Virus record (IMG/VR): IMGVR_UViG_3300037153_000401
Coordinates: 1 to 54,555 of that record
Length of the DNA: 54,555 nt
DNA from: a virus
Direction: 5' to 3' (one strand)
Numbering within the stretch: the first letter of the stretch is position 1; each line of letters starts with the position of its first letter. This document shows positions 1-7,314 of the stretch, piece after piece. A program made the translations under genes and the position numbers. The notes beneath the pieces are model-generated. The model saw only the letters and a list, made by a program, of their open reading frames with translations, made no database searches and was not told the origin of the DNA.

Positions 1-247
1 CGCTGCTGATGCGACCGCTGGCTTCGGGCGGCGCGACGCCCATGCTGCCGAAAAACGGGCGCAATGGGATTTCGATTCCGTCGCCGAAACGTCCCACCAT
101 CCTCTTTTCATCCAAGGGAATGATCTTTATCTTGTCTCCGAAACTTCCAAAAAGGTAAGTTGAAGGATTGACAAGTATTAAAGCCGTGGTATCCTGCCGA
201 AGCTTTCCAAAACTCTCGCCATTCCTACCATAAATCCCAACCAAATA
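1..247 (-). CDS. acetamidase/formamidase-like fragment (partial)
   Basis: The minus strand is open from base 247 (in-frame TAA at 248-250) to the window edge, about 82 codons. The last third contains IPLRPFFGSMGVAPPEASGR, which matches the hallmark segment of the acetamidase/formamidase (FmdA/AmdA) family; this family hydrolyses formamide or short amides to ammonia and the acid. A typical lead-in (GDGIEIPL) precedes it. A full enzyme would have well over 100 residues upstream, but there is a stop instead, so the gene looks truncated, or the homology starts only near base 165. It may be host chromosome beside an inserted phage or a chimeric edge. The plus-strand reading of the same bases is a shadow. 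Confidence 0.55.
168..195 (+). promoter_or_regulatory. sigma70-like promoter for the first small plus-strand gene
   Basis: TTGACA at 168-173 is a perfect -35 box. It is followed after 16 bases by TATCCT (190-195), a fair -10 box. Transcription would start near base 202 and read into the acidic small protein gene at 264, which has a strong AGGAAGGA ribosome binding site. No experimental support. Confidence 0.55.
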
Positions 248-263
248 GGAAGGAATTTATCCA

Positions 264-386
264 ATGCCGACCGATATGAATCTCGAACAGTCAGAAGAAG
301 AATCTGTACCGACATCCGATGCGACCGAGCCGACAACTAACGAAGACGAAGACGAACTGGAAGAGTCGGAAGATTTGGAGTGCTAA
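264..386 (+). CDS. small acidic protein, 40 aa, unknown function
   Basis: ATG at 264 lies 9 bases after a strong AGGAAGGA Shine-Dalgarno site and the frame ends with TAA at 384-386. The 40-residue product is dominated by Glu, Asp, Ser and Thr and ends in Glu-Cys. It has no domain I recognise. It sits alone between a promoter (168-195) and a rho-independent terminator (395-431), so it looks like a short independent transcription unit. Small acidic phage proteins can act as DNA mimics or host-takeover factors, but that is speculation here. Confidence 0.6.
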   Translation: MPTDMNLEQSEEESVPTSDATEPTTNEDEDELEESEDLEC

Positions 387-394
387 CAAGTAAT

Positions 395-431
395 GCCCTG
401 CGCTCACACCGGGCGCGGGGCTTCGGTTTTT
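395..431 (+). terminator. rho-independent terminator
   Basis: A 9-bp stem (395-403 with 413-421, one G-U pair) encloses a 9-base loop and is followed by TTCGG and a run of five T (427-431). It ends the transcript of the 40-aa gene and lies immediately before the ParB-like start at 435, so it may also attenuate that gene. Confidence 0.65.
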
Positions 432-434
432 CTT

Positions 435-1271
435 ATGAACCAAAACACGGAACTTGAATTTCACGAGGCAGCGAACATTTTCCCGTTAGACGAAGATCAT
501 CTGGAGGATCTTGCTGCTGACATTCGCAAGAACGGACAACAGGTCACAATTGAACTGCTCGACGGTAAAATTCTCGACGGGCGACGGCGCTATCTTGCCT
601 GCAATAAGATCGGGATAGAACCAAAGTTCAGAGAGGTAAAAGTCTCAGATCCTATCGCATACGTCCTTTCGCTCAATTTGTATCGCCGACACCTCAACCC
701 ATCGCAATGGGCGATGGTTGGCGCACGGGCGCGGGACATCTACGACAGGCAGGCGAAGGAGCGGCAGAAGGGGGCGGCGAGTTCAACAAACGCAAAGATG
801 GGTCGCAGCCACAATCAGACGCTTATGGAAAATTTACCACAAGCGTCTGGTGCCGCCCGCGACCACGCAGCCAAAGCGGTCGGCGTCTCTGGTAAGAGCA
901 TCGACTTCGCAACGAAGGTAATCAAGGACGCAGTACCAGAAGTCGTGAAGGCTGTGGACGAAGGCCGCATGGCCGTGAGCACGGCGGCGGCCCTTGCCTC
1001 TGAGCCAGAGGACGTTCAACGACACCAGGCCCAGTTTATTCCGGACGGCCGTCCACGCATTCGCAAATATAAAGCGACCGCGAACGGCGCTGAAAAACCT
1101 GCCCCACAGCAACCGTCAGAAGAAGACGGAAATCATGAAATTAAGCCGCTAGGTGTGGGCGTTGACCGCGCTCACGACGCTATCAATTGCTTAAGAAAGA
1201 TCCCGCGAAACGACGGTCTACGAAAGCAAGGCTTTCAAATAGTAGCGGACTGGATTAAGCAAAACCTCTAA
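435..1271 (+). CDS. ParB N-terminal domain protein
   Basis: The product is 278 residues. An N-terminal ParB/Srx-type nuclease domain (about residues 10-85) shows the LDGRRRYLAC motif, in the position of the GERR-type nucleotide-binding box of ParB proteins. A helical region follows with RHLNPSQWAM, like the KorB/ParB helix-turn-helix linker. The C-terminal quarter is charged and low in complexity. ParB proteins bind centromere-like sites and hydrolyse CTP; phage homologues serve in plasmid-like partition or regulation. No ParA lies nearby. ATG 435 is preferred because the other in-frame ATG (393) would lie in the terminator stem; neither has a good ribosome site. Confidence 0.75.
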   Translation: MNQNTELEFHEAANIFPLDEDHLEDLAADIRKNGQQVTIELLDGKILDGRRRYLACNKIGIEPKFREVKVSDPIAYVLSLNLYRRHLNPSQWAMVGARARDIYDRQAKERQKGAASSTNAKMGRSHNQTLMENLPQASGAARDHAAKAVGVSGKSIDFATKVIKDAVPEVVKAVDEGRMAVSTAAALASEPEDVQRHQAQFIPDGRPRIRKYKATANGAEKPAPQQPSEEDGNHEIKPLGVGVDRAHDAINCLRKIPRNDGLRKQGFQIVADWIKQNL

Positions 1272-1285
1272 AGGAACGTTAGTTT

Positions 1286-2107
1286 ATGGCCAAAATCTTG
1301 AACACTAGGGACTACCGCTTATTCCATACAAGCAGCGGTGAGAACCGACCGCTCAACATTCAAAAGCACAGAAAACTTGAAGCATCGATGAAGAAGCATG
1401 GGTTCATAGAAGGCTTCCCCGTCATCGTAGGCCGAGATCCGAAAAATAACTTGATAGTGAAAGACGGACAACACCGTCTTGCGATCGCGGAAAAGCTCGG
1501 CCTTTCCGTCTATTACGTGGAGGTACAGACCATCTTTGACGTGGCGGAAATCAACACTACAACTGAGACATGGCGACCAATAGACTATGCTCAAATGTAT
1601 GCTGATAACGGCCTCAAACCCTATCAAAGAGGGCTGGAATTCGCTAAACAGCATAATCTCTCTATAGGCATGGCCTTTGCGCTATTGGCGGGCACCCTTG
1701 GTTACTCAAATATCCAAGACGCATTTAAAAGTGGGCACTTTCAGATAAAAGACCAGCTATTCGCTGACAGCGTAGCCCACATCTACGTCCCACTTGTCAC
1801 TATGTGCAAGGAAATAAGAAGCAGCCGCCTGCTGGAGGCATGCATGGCGGTATGTCGCGTCCCCGACTTCGACGCCAATCGACTAATACGCGGGGCATCG
1901 CACTGCCGCGAAAAGCTTATCGCTTATGCAACCAAGGACGCCTACCTGGATATGCTGGAAGATATATACAACTTTCGGCGCCATCAATTGGTTGGACTCA
2001 AAACTGCCGCGCTTATGGCAATGCGCGAACGTAACGTGTCCACAAAAACACGGCCGTCAACGGTCGAGCTAGCTAAATCTAAAACGGTGGTCAATGGGCT
2101 TCGTTGA
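1286..2107 (+). CDS. second ParB/sulfiredoxin-fold protein
   Basis: A 273-residue protein starting 14 bases after the ParB-like gene, so probably co-transcribed. Residues 20-80 contain VKDGQHRLAIAEKLG, a ParB/Srx-fold signature (D-G-x-H-R) also seen in ParB-domain proteins that use nucleotides. Unlike its neighbour, the remaining 190 residues show no obvious helix-turn-helix; they are mixed helical, with a Lys/Arg-rich tail. It may be a plasmid-like partition or regulatory partner, or an independent ParB-fold nuclease. It appears AT-richer than the genes from 2266 on (by eye). Confidence 0.7.
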   Translation: MAKILNTRDYRLFHTSSGENRPLNIQKHRKLEASMKKHGFIEGFPVIVGRDPKNNLIVKDGQHRLAIAEKLGLSVYYVEVQTIFDVAEINTTTETWRPIDYAQMYADNGLKPYQRGLEFAKQHNLSIGMAFALLAGTLGYSNIQDAFKSGHFQIKDQLFADSVAHIYVPLVTMCKEIRSSRLLEACMAVCRVPDFDANRLIRGASHCREKLIAYATKDAYLDMLEDIYNFRRHQLVGLKTAALMAMRERNVSTKTRPSTVELAKSKTVVNGLR

Positions 2108-2125
2108 CTCTTAACAACGGCGACA

Positions 2126-2161
2126 GCCCGCGCGACTTCCCACAAAGAATCTCGCGCGGGC
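2126..2161 (+). terminator. strong hairpin after the ParB-like pair
   Basis: GCCCGCGCGA (2126-2135) is exactly complementary to TCGCGCGGGC (2152-2161), a 10-bp GC-rich stem with a 16-base loop. The T-tract after it is poor (CGTTTACC), so it may be a weak terminator or an RNA-stabilising hairpin. Confidence 0.5.
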
Positions 2162-2265
2162 CGTTTACCGCATTACCTCTTAACACGAGATGCGGCGGAC
2201 GTAAATTACAGCAGTAGTTGTGTTTTGTCACGCCCATCTCCCTTTTCACAGAAGGGAGCAATCGC

Positions 2266-3090
2266 ATGAATCCATGGCGCAAACTTCTACTCTTTACTTT
2301 TATTGTCATTCTGCCGGCCGTTGTCGTCGGCATGTCGAATTTCAAAGCGTTTCCGGAGTCGTCATTCTTAGCGACGGTGATGCTTCTGACCACAATGGGC
2401 GTCGCCGGCTTATTCACCTGGAAGTCCAATCACGCGACGCCGAAGATCGTCCGCTACTGCATCATCGCCGACATAATCATCTGCGCCCTTCTCTGCGTGA
2501 ACGTCGGCTGCCACTGGATATTCTCTCGCGAATTGAGCGGCGCCAAGCAGAGCACGGTCGAGCGCCACACGGAAGAGGATCGGGAAGAGAAGCGCAAGGC
2601 CGCCGAAGCCGACCGCCAGCTCGCGCTCAAGAAAGCGGACGCGGATCTCGCCGCGAAGAACGCCCAGGTGATCGCGGCCGAGGAGCGCAGGCTCGCGCGG
2701 CTGCCGCGCTGGATGCGGCAATCGCAAACGCCGATCGCGGCGCCGGCCGCCCCGGCGCCTACGCCTTCCACGCTGGCATTGAGCGCGGATTCCGCGCCCG
2801 AGTCTCAGGCGGCCGCGAAACCGAAAGCCACCGAGGAGCAGGTGAGGGAAAACTGGTGGTGGACACTGATCGCGCTAGCGTTCGCCGAATGCTTCGCCTC
2901 AATTCTCGCGGGCGGCATATTGATGGGCGTATGGGAATGGGACCGCAACCATGATGGGATTCCCGATCACCTGCAGCAGGGAAGGGGGGCGCACCTCGTG
3001 CCTGGAGCGCAGCCGGTCGCCGGCTTTGCTCGGGGGTCACGCGACGAGCGAGGAGAATCAGACCCAAAAGCCAGGTCGGATCAGGGGTAG
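2266..3090 (+). CDS. membrane protein with central coiled coil, unknown
   Basis: The start at ATG 2266 follows GAAGGGAG, giving 274 residues. There are about three hydrophobic segments near the N-terminus (residues 7-25, 34-50 and 63-82), then a long Glu/Lys/Ala-rich coiled coil (about 95-145), an Ala/Pro-rich linker, and another membrane segment near residues 205-230 (WWWTLIALAFAECFASILAG). The tail is hydrophilic and ends with a low-complexity stretch. This is the layout of phage membrane proteins of unknown role; a holin- or spanin-like or a superinfection-exclusion role is possible but unproven. Confidence 0.6.
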   Translation: MNPWRKLLLFTFIVILPAVVVGMSNFKAFPESSFLATVMLLTTMGVAGLFTWKSNHATPKIVRYCIIADIIICALLCVNVGCHWIFSRELSGAKQSTVERHTEEDREEKRKAAEADRQLALKKADADLAAKNAQVIAAEERRLARLPRWMRQSQTPIAAPAAPAPTPSTLALSADSAPESQAAAKPKATEEQVRENWWWTLIALAFAECFASILAGGILMGVWEWDRNHDGIPDHLQQGRGAHLVPGAQPVAGFARGSRDERGESDPKARSDQG

Positions 3091-3135
3091 GGGCCGCACC
3101 GGATTCGACGGTTCGATGGGCGGCGAAAGAGGTGA

Positions 3136-3306
3136 ATGATGAAACGACAATTCAAACGATTCACGACGATACGGATGGCGCCGAAACGAATATGGCAAGT
3201 GATTCTGGGGCTGATCTTCCTGATAGGGTTTTACCTGTTCCTTCCGGCCCCGGAGACAGCGATCGCGCGCCAGTGGTTAGAGACATTTTTAGGGAAGTGG
3301 AGGTAA
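3136..3306 (+). CDS. small single-pass membrane protein, 56 aa
   Basis: ATGATG at 3136 follows AGAGGTG. The frame encodes 56 residues: a strongly basic N-terminus, one clear transmembrane helix (VILGLIFLIGFYLFLP, about residues 22-37), and a short amphipathic tail ending in KWR. This frame is more convincing than the long overlapping frame from GTG 3132, whose product is low in complexity and runs through the tandem repeats. The role is unknown; size and topology fit a small phage membrane protein such as a pinholin or an exclusion factor. Confidence 0.5.
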   Translation: MMKRQFKRFTTIRMAPKRIWQVILGLIFLIGFYLFLPAPETAIARQWLETFLGKWR

Positions 3307-3344
3307 ATACCCCAAAAGCTGATGGGACAAACGCCACGGAAAAG

Positions 3345-3438
3345 TTGGGGAAACACCCCAAACACCCCAAGATCGATCTTGGGGAAACACCCCAAACACC
3401 CCAAGATCGATCTTGGGGAAACACCCCAAACACCCCAA
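3345..3438. repeat. 34-bp tandem repeat (2.8 copies) with 20-bp perfect palindromes
   Basis: Two identical 34-bp units (3345-3378 and 3379-3412) and a 26-bp partial third (3413-3438) lie between two small genes. Each junction forms the perfect palindrome CCCCAAGATCGATCTTGGGG (3365-3384 and 3399-3418), and each unit also contains TTGGGG and CCCCAA arms that can pair. The period is not a multiple of three, arguing against a coding constraint. This resembles iterons of a replication or partition site, or an operator array. Confidence 0.75.
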
Positions 3439-3507
3439 TAGCAACTCTTGCAAATACAGAGTTTGCCCAGTCAACCGGTTGGAGCAAGCTATGGAGGATG
3501 GAGCGAA

Positions 3508-3882
3508 ATGGAGCCTACTACAGATTCAAATTACGATTCACAGAGTCCAACGATACACCCCAAGAATTCCGCAAAGTCACGCGGCAAGGCGGCAAAATTA
3601 CCCCAAAAATCGAGCGAGCGCTCGCCGGGCGACCAGGGTCGGGACGACACGCGGCCAGCAGATTGGAAGCCAGCCGGTTCCGAAGTCGGTCTCTCAATCT
3701 TGCAAGCCGGATTCGATCAAGCCCTGGACGAGGGGTTGAGGGCGAAGCTAGTGGAAGCGCCGGCGACCGGGACGCTTCCATATCGGATCTTGATCGAGGT
3801 CTGGTACGCGAGGATATGCCAGGAATGCCAAGCGTGGACGGAAGAGACGACCTGCCCGGCGTGCGGGAATCAGATTGGGTAA
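3508..3882 (+). CDS. zinc-ribbon protein, 124 aa
   Basis: ATG 3508 lies downstream of GGAGGATGGAG. The N-terminal half is polar and low in complexity. The C-terminal half is well ordered and ends in CQECQAWTEETTCPACG, a C-x2-C-x9-C-x2-C zinc ribbon next to the stop. A long alternative frame (3132-3887) overlaps the whole gene, but its product is repetitive and arginine-rich. A short nucleic-acid-binding or protein-docking role is likely from the zinc ribbon; nothing more can be said. Confidence 0.6.
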   Translation: MEPTTDSNYDSQSPTIHPKNSAKSRGKAAKLPQKSSERSPGDQGRDDTRPADWKPAGSEVGLSILQAGFDQALDEGLRAKLVEAPATGTLPYRILIEVWYARICQECQAWTEETTCPACGNQIG

Positions 3883-3886
3883 TGTG

Positions 3887-4417
3887 ATGAACAAAAGATT
3901 GATTTACATCCTTATCCCGATCGTGGCTCTCGTCAGTCTCGGCGCTTATACGCCAGAGCCCTCTCACGCGCCCATCAGGATTTACGCGACCGGCGGCGAT
4001 ATCACTCCAATAGTGGACAGACTCCGTCTAAAGCTGATCCATGACGGCGTGCTGTTCGCAATCGCTGATAAGCCGGAAGAGGCGGATGTGACGATAAACC
4101 TTATGGAAGGGCCCGGAATTCCAGTATCCGGCGGCCACGTCGTCGGCTATTCGCACGCGATCACCGGGACAATTGACTATGCGTACCGCCAGGACGAGGA
4201 CGGCAATATCCTGCTTCACGAGATATTGCACTGCGCGGGAGCCGGCCACGAATCTGATCCGAAATCAGTAATGTATTGGGAAACCGAGCAGGGACAGGAA
4301 TTGCGACCCTGGCATATAGAAGAACTGCGCGGGTTGGCGGGCATAACACCGATTGGCCGCGCTCGGGCGCAGATTCGGATGACGTTTTTGAATCTGAAAA
4401 CTTTGATTGTCGGCTAA
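3887..4417 (+). CDS. secreted metzincin-like metalloprotease
   Basis: The 176-residue protein starts 4 bases after the previous stop. It has an N-terminal signal peptide or anchor (residues 1-21). The zinc-protease motif HEILHCAGAGHE (residues 111-122) fits HExxHxxGxxH, with E112 as general base and H111, H115 and H121 as ligands. SVMY (127-130) follows at Met-turn distance, as in matrixin/astacin-type metzincins. The catalytic domain is small, with no prodomain cysteine switch seen. A secreted or periplasmic role is inferred, perhaps trimming surface proteins or conversion of the lysogen. Confidence 0.65.
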   Translation: MNKRLIYILIPIVALVSLGAYTPEPSHAPIRIYATGGDITPIVDRLRLKLIHDGVLFAIADKPEEADVTINLMEGPGIPVSGGHVVGYSHAITGTIDYAYRQDEDGNILLHEILHCAGAGHESDPKSVMYWETEQGQELRPWHIEELRGLAGITPIGRARAQIRMTFLNLKTLIVG

Positions 4418-4442
4418 ACGGGGAAAGAGAGGGAATGGCGCA

Positions 4443-4922
4443 TTGCAATACGCAAAAGACACATCGGTCAGCAGCGAACAATCACAAGCGGAGATCCGAA
4501 AGACGCTCACCAGGTACGGCGCTACGAAGTTCGCCTACCTGGAGGAAGAGGAGCGCGCGGCGATCATGTTCGAGATCGCGAACCGCCGCATTCGCTTCGT
4601 CCTTCCGCTTCCAAATCGCAAGGATCCCAGGTTCTGGAAGACGCCGGGCCGGAAGATACAGCGGACGTCCGATGCGGCTTTCAAGGAGTGGGAGCAGTCC
4701 TGCCGGCAGCGCTGGCGCGCGCTCGCGCTGGCGATCAAGGCGAAGCTCGAGGCGGTCGAGAGTGGAATCGCGACGTTTGAAGAAGAGTTTTTAAGTTACA
4801 TCATTATGCCCGACGGGCAGACCGTCGGCGAGCACGTCTTGCCGAATATCGAGAAGGCGTATCTGACAAACCAGATGCCGCCGCTGTTGCCGGCGATCGG
4901 CGGGACAGGAGGAGGGAAATGA
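4443..4922 (+). CDS. conserved phage protein of unknown function
   Basis: About 159 residues if translation starts at TTG 4443, which has AGAGGGA 8 bases upstream; an upstream TTG at 4407 would overlap the protease gene. The sequence (YAKDTSVSSEQSQAEI, then a GATKF segment, a PLPN segment with FWKTPGRK, and a helical RWRALALAIKAKLEAVE stretch with IIMPDGQTVGE) is typical of a widespread family of small phage proteins seen in early or recombination-adjacent gene strings. No enzymatic motif is visible. Confidence 0.7.
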   Translation: MQYAKDTSVSSEQSQAEIRKTLTRYGATKFAYLEEEERAAIMFEIANRRIRFVLPLPNRKDPRFWKTPGRKIQRTSDAAFKEWEQSCRQRWRALALAIKAKLEAVESGIATFEEEFLSYIIMPDGQTVGEHVLPNIEKAYLTNQMPPLLPAIGGTGGGK

Positions 4923-5119
4923 TGACGCCGAAAGAGCTGGCTCAACAAATCGCCGCGCTCTTATTCACGACCGGCAACGGACAGAAAGCGAAACGCCTCG
5001 TCCTGATTGACGAAGACGGACGCGATCTGGGCGGCTGGGGCGAGCGGCCGGTGGCGGATTTGATTGAGGACGTGCTGACCGGACGGAGAAAGCCGGCCAA
5101 GAAAGGGAAGAGGAAATGA
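4919..5119 (+). CDS. small phage protein, 66 aa
   Basis: Starts at ATGATG overlapping the previous stop by 4 bases, with GGAGGAGGG just upstream. It has an N-terminal amphipathic helix, an LVLIDEDGRDLGGWGE stretch, and a strongly basic tail (KPAKKGKRK) that may touch nucleic acid. It is translationally coupled to both neighbours. No family is recognised beyond small phage hypothetical proteins. Confidence 0.6.
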   Translation: MMTPKELAQQIAALLFTTGNGQKAKRLVLIDEDGRDLGGWGERPVADLIEDVLTGRRKPAKKGKRK

Positions 5120-5652
5120 AACTACACGCCGATCATAGAACGGTCTTCGAACTTCAGTACGGCATGCTAGGCCGCCAGGTCGCGTGCTTCGAGCGCGCCG
5201 AAGACGCCGAGGCTTACGCGCGCCTGGCCAACGAGGCGAGAGGAGAAGCCGCTCCGCAAAATTTGCAAATCATGGCCGACTTGAAAGACGCCCAGGCGAA
5301 GACCGAAGAGTTAAGGGCAAAGTTGAAGGAAGGACGGCAAACGCTCGATGAGGCCGTATCCGAGCGTAACCGGGCTTTGGAGATGTCGATCGGATACGAA
5401 GCCCAGCGCAACCAGGCGAACCGCCGCGCCGAGCAGGCCGAAGCCGCGCTCGCTGACAGAATAGAGCATTGCGAGAAACATCACTCCGGCTCGGCGATCG
5501 TCAAGACGCTCACTAACCAACATGGCCAAGCGTTCGCCATCTACTTGTCGGACGGCCAGAAAATCGGCATCCAGCGCGACGGCGCCGCGGCCTGGCTCCG
5601 GATTGAGCCGACGCCGATCGTGCGGGAGGCGGGCGAAGGAGGAAAAGAGTGA
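5116..5652 (+). CDS. coiled-coil phage protein, 178 aa
   Basis: Overlaps the previous gene by 4 bases. The N-terminal 35 residues are an ordered domain (FELQYGMLGRQVACFER). Residues 50-120 form a long Ala/Glu/Arg coiled coil. The last 50 residues look like a small beta domain (AFAIYLSDGQKIGIQRDG). No catalytic motif. It resembles small host-interaction or scaffolding proteins in phage early operons. Confidence 0.6.
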   Translation: MKLHADHRTVFELQYGMLGRQVACFERAEDAEAYARLANEARGEAAPQNLQIMADLKDAQAKTEELRAKLKEGRQTLDEAVSERNRALEMSIGYEAQRNQANRRAEQAEAALADRIEHCEKHHSGSAIVKTLTNQHGQAFAIYLSDGQKIGIQRDGAAAWLRIEPTPIVREAGEGGKE

Positions 5653-5918
5653 GATTCCAGGACCTGGTATTCCGCGAGCATGAACACGTCTCGCCGCCGG
5701 CGCTCGTCTGCAACTACTGCGGGAAGGCTGGCGTCATCCTGAGCGCGGAGATCCCGCTGCCCAACGGCGACTCGGCTCTGGTTACGCTGTGCTCGCGCGA
5801 CTGCGAGAGCGCTTTCAAGCGAGAAGAGAAGGCGGGCGAGTGGCTCGCCGACTTCCTGGCCAAGGCGGAGAACTTTCGCGGCGCCGACGTGGAATGGCCG
5901 GAGGAGATCGATGCGTAG
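5649..5918 (+). CDS. small zinc-finger protein, 89 aa
   Basis: GTG start at 5649 overlaps the previous stop and follows GGAGGAAAAGA. It contains VCNYCGKAG and later LCSRDCESAF, two Cys pairs about 27 residues apart, consistent with a treble-clef or MYM-type zinc finger. The tail is an acidic helix. Probably a nucleic-acid or protein adaptor in the early string; function unknown. Confidence 0.6.
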   Translation: MRFQDLVFREHEHVSPPALVCNYCGKAGVILSAEIPLPNGDSALVTLCSRDCESAFKREEKAGEWLADFLAKAENFRGADVEWPEEIDA

Positions 5919-6399
5919 ATCGACAGCCGGCAATCAGCGTCTCGAACGCCAGCGCCTGAGCTTCGCCACGTGCAGGAAGTGCAAGAAGACCTTCGCAGTG
6001 CTGGGGATTGAAGGCCAGGACGTCGGCCACATTCTTTACGAGAACGGCTTCCGATTGCCGAGCGCGATGGATATTTTTCTAGCTAGATTTCGCTGGTATC
6101 GCCGCTGGCGCGGCGGCAAATGGGCGCGCACGACGGGCCTGTTCTGGGGCCGGAATTGGATTCGCATCCATCCGGCCGACGAATGCTTCGAGCGCGTCGA
6201 GGAGGAGTGGCCGCCATGGGAATGGCCGCGTGGGCGCTACAACGGCCGGCCGATCGTCGGCGTCGAATTCGAGATCATCATCGACCTGTCGTGCTGGCGC
6301 TGGAAACCGGCCTACGTCAAATACAGTGGAGGCCTGCATTGGCTGTGCTTTCGAACTTTCACGCACTGGCATTACAGATGGAGGAGAAATAGTGATTAA
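5911..6399 (+). CDS. Trp/Arg-rich phage protein, 162 aa, unknown
   Basis: Overlaps its neighbours by 8 bases at both ends, so it is in the same operon. An N-terminal CRKCKKTF pair could bind zinc with later residues. The rest is unusually rich in Trp, Arg and Tyr (WYRRWRGGKW, PPWEWPRGRY, HWHYRWRR), with a short hydrophobic strand VEFEIIIDL. A frame on the opposite strand (6079-7014) is longer but reads like a shadow. No family is recognised. Confidence 0.5.
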   Translation: MRRSTAGNQRLERQRLSFATCRKCKKTFAVLGIEGQDVGHILYENGFRLPSAMDIFLARFRWYRRWRGGKWARTTGLFWGRNWIRIHPADECFERVEEEWPPWEWPRGRYNGRPIVGVEFEIIIDLSCWRWKPAYVKYSGGLHWLCFRTFTHWHYRWRRNSD

Positions 6400-7090
6400 A
6401 GCGAGCGTTACAAACCCGAACAACCCGATATTCATCCTCGGCCTGTCCGAGGTCAACGTCCAGCGCCTGAAGGCCGGCCAGCCGATCCTGACGTCGCTCA
6501 AGTCCTTCGGCGTCGAGCAGGCCGGCCAGGTCGTCATCCTGTACGGCCAGACCGAGCAGGCCATCGCTGACGACATGGTGAGAAACGGCATGATCGGCAA
6601 CGAGACCGTCTTCGTCGGCGACCCGAAGATGGACGCCATCGACGCGATCCCGAGGAAGACCGACAAGCTGCTGATCGCGACCGTCGGGCTGCCACGGTCA
6701 GGGAAGAGCACCTGGAGCCAGAGCCAGGCGTACCCGATCGTCAACCCGGACAGCATTCGCCTCGCGATCCACGGCCAGCGTTTTATCGGCGAGGCCGAGC
6801 CGTTCGTTTGGGCGACGGCGAAGGCAATGGTTTCCGCGCTCTTCCTGGCCGGCCATTCGGTGGTCGTCCTCGACGCCTGCAATAACACGCGCCGCCGGCG
6901 GGACGAGTGGAAGTCGGACAAGTGGGACACCGTGTTTAAAGTGATCAACGAGACGAAGGAAACGTGCCTGGAGCGCGCCAAAGAAGCGCTTGCGGTCGGC
7001 CAGGATTGGGACATGGAGTTGTTAGGCGTGATTGATCGGATGGCGGCCGAGCACGAGCCGCTCGGGGAGGATGAGATCGTATGGCCGTGA
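6392..7090 (+). CDS. P-loop kinase (polynucleotide-kinase-like)
   Basis: A GTG start at 6392 follows GGAGGAG, giving 232 residues. Residues 1-85 are a small alpha/beta domain. Residues 90-232 are a P-loop NTPase with Walker A GLPRSGKST (99-107), NPDSIRLAIHG as the nucleoside-monophosphate-kinase-like segment, and VVVLDACNNTRRRRDEW as the strand plus lid arginines. This is the AAA_33/PNK 5'-kinase arrangement, which phosphorylates 5'-OH ends of nucleic acid or related small substrates. No phosphatase domain is attached. A tRNA or DNA end repair role is possible; the substrate cannot be told. Confidence 0.75.
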   Translation: MIKASVTNPNNPIFILGLSEVNVQRLKAGQPILTSLKSFGVEQAGQVVILYGQTEQAIADDMVRNGMIGNETVFVGDPKMDAIDAIPRKTDKLLIATVGLPRSGKSTWSQSQAYPIVNPDSIRLAIHGQRFIGEAEPFVWATAKAMVSALFLAGHSVVVLDACNNTRRRRDEWKSDKWDTVFKVINETKETCLERAKEALAVGQDWDMELLGVIDRMAAEHEPLGEDEIVWP

Positions 7091-7302
7091 AGAAAGCGGA
7101 AGGCAAACTAGAGCAGAGGATCAGAGAGCAGAAAGAACATCACGAGATCAATTACGATCCGCCGGATGATGACGAGTTCGACGGCTACACCGACGAGGAC
7201 GCGATCGACGATCTGCTTGACGAATGTGGGATGACGGCCGGCGGCGGCTGCTCGCTGGCTGGAAGCGAATATTGCGAGTTTGAATGCCCGTTCCGGGATT
7301 AA
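7081..7302 (+). CDS. small acidic Cys-containing protein, 73 aa
   Basis: Overlaps the kinase gene by 10 bases. A basic N-terminal helix is followed by a very acidic middle (DPPDDDEFDG, DEDAIDDLLDECG) and a Cys-rich end (CSLAGSEYCEFECPF) with four Cys that could hold one metal ion. Translationally coupled. Function unknown. Confidence 0.6.
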   Translation: MAVKKAEGKLEQRIREQKEHHEINYDPPDDDEFDGYTDEDAIDDLLDECGMTAGGGCSLAGSEYCEFECPFRD

Positions 7303-7314
7303 GGGGTAAGAGGA

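Noticed and set aside
2-163. Plus-strand open frame of 53 codons at the left edge
   Set aside because: It is antisense to the much better acetamidase/formamidase signature on the minus strand.
3132-3887. 251-codon plus-strand frame from GTG 3132
   Set aside because: It runs through the out-of-phase 34-bp tandem repeats, yields low-complexity Arg/Ser-rich residues and overlaps a clear membrane helix gene and zinc-ribbon gene. A part could still be translated.
6079-7014. 311-codon minus-strand frame
   Set aside because: Shadow of the Trp-rich gene and the P-loop kinase gene, which have motifs and ribosome sites.
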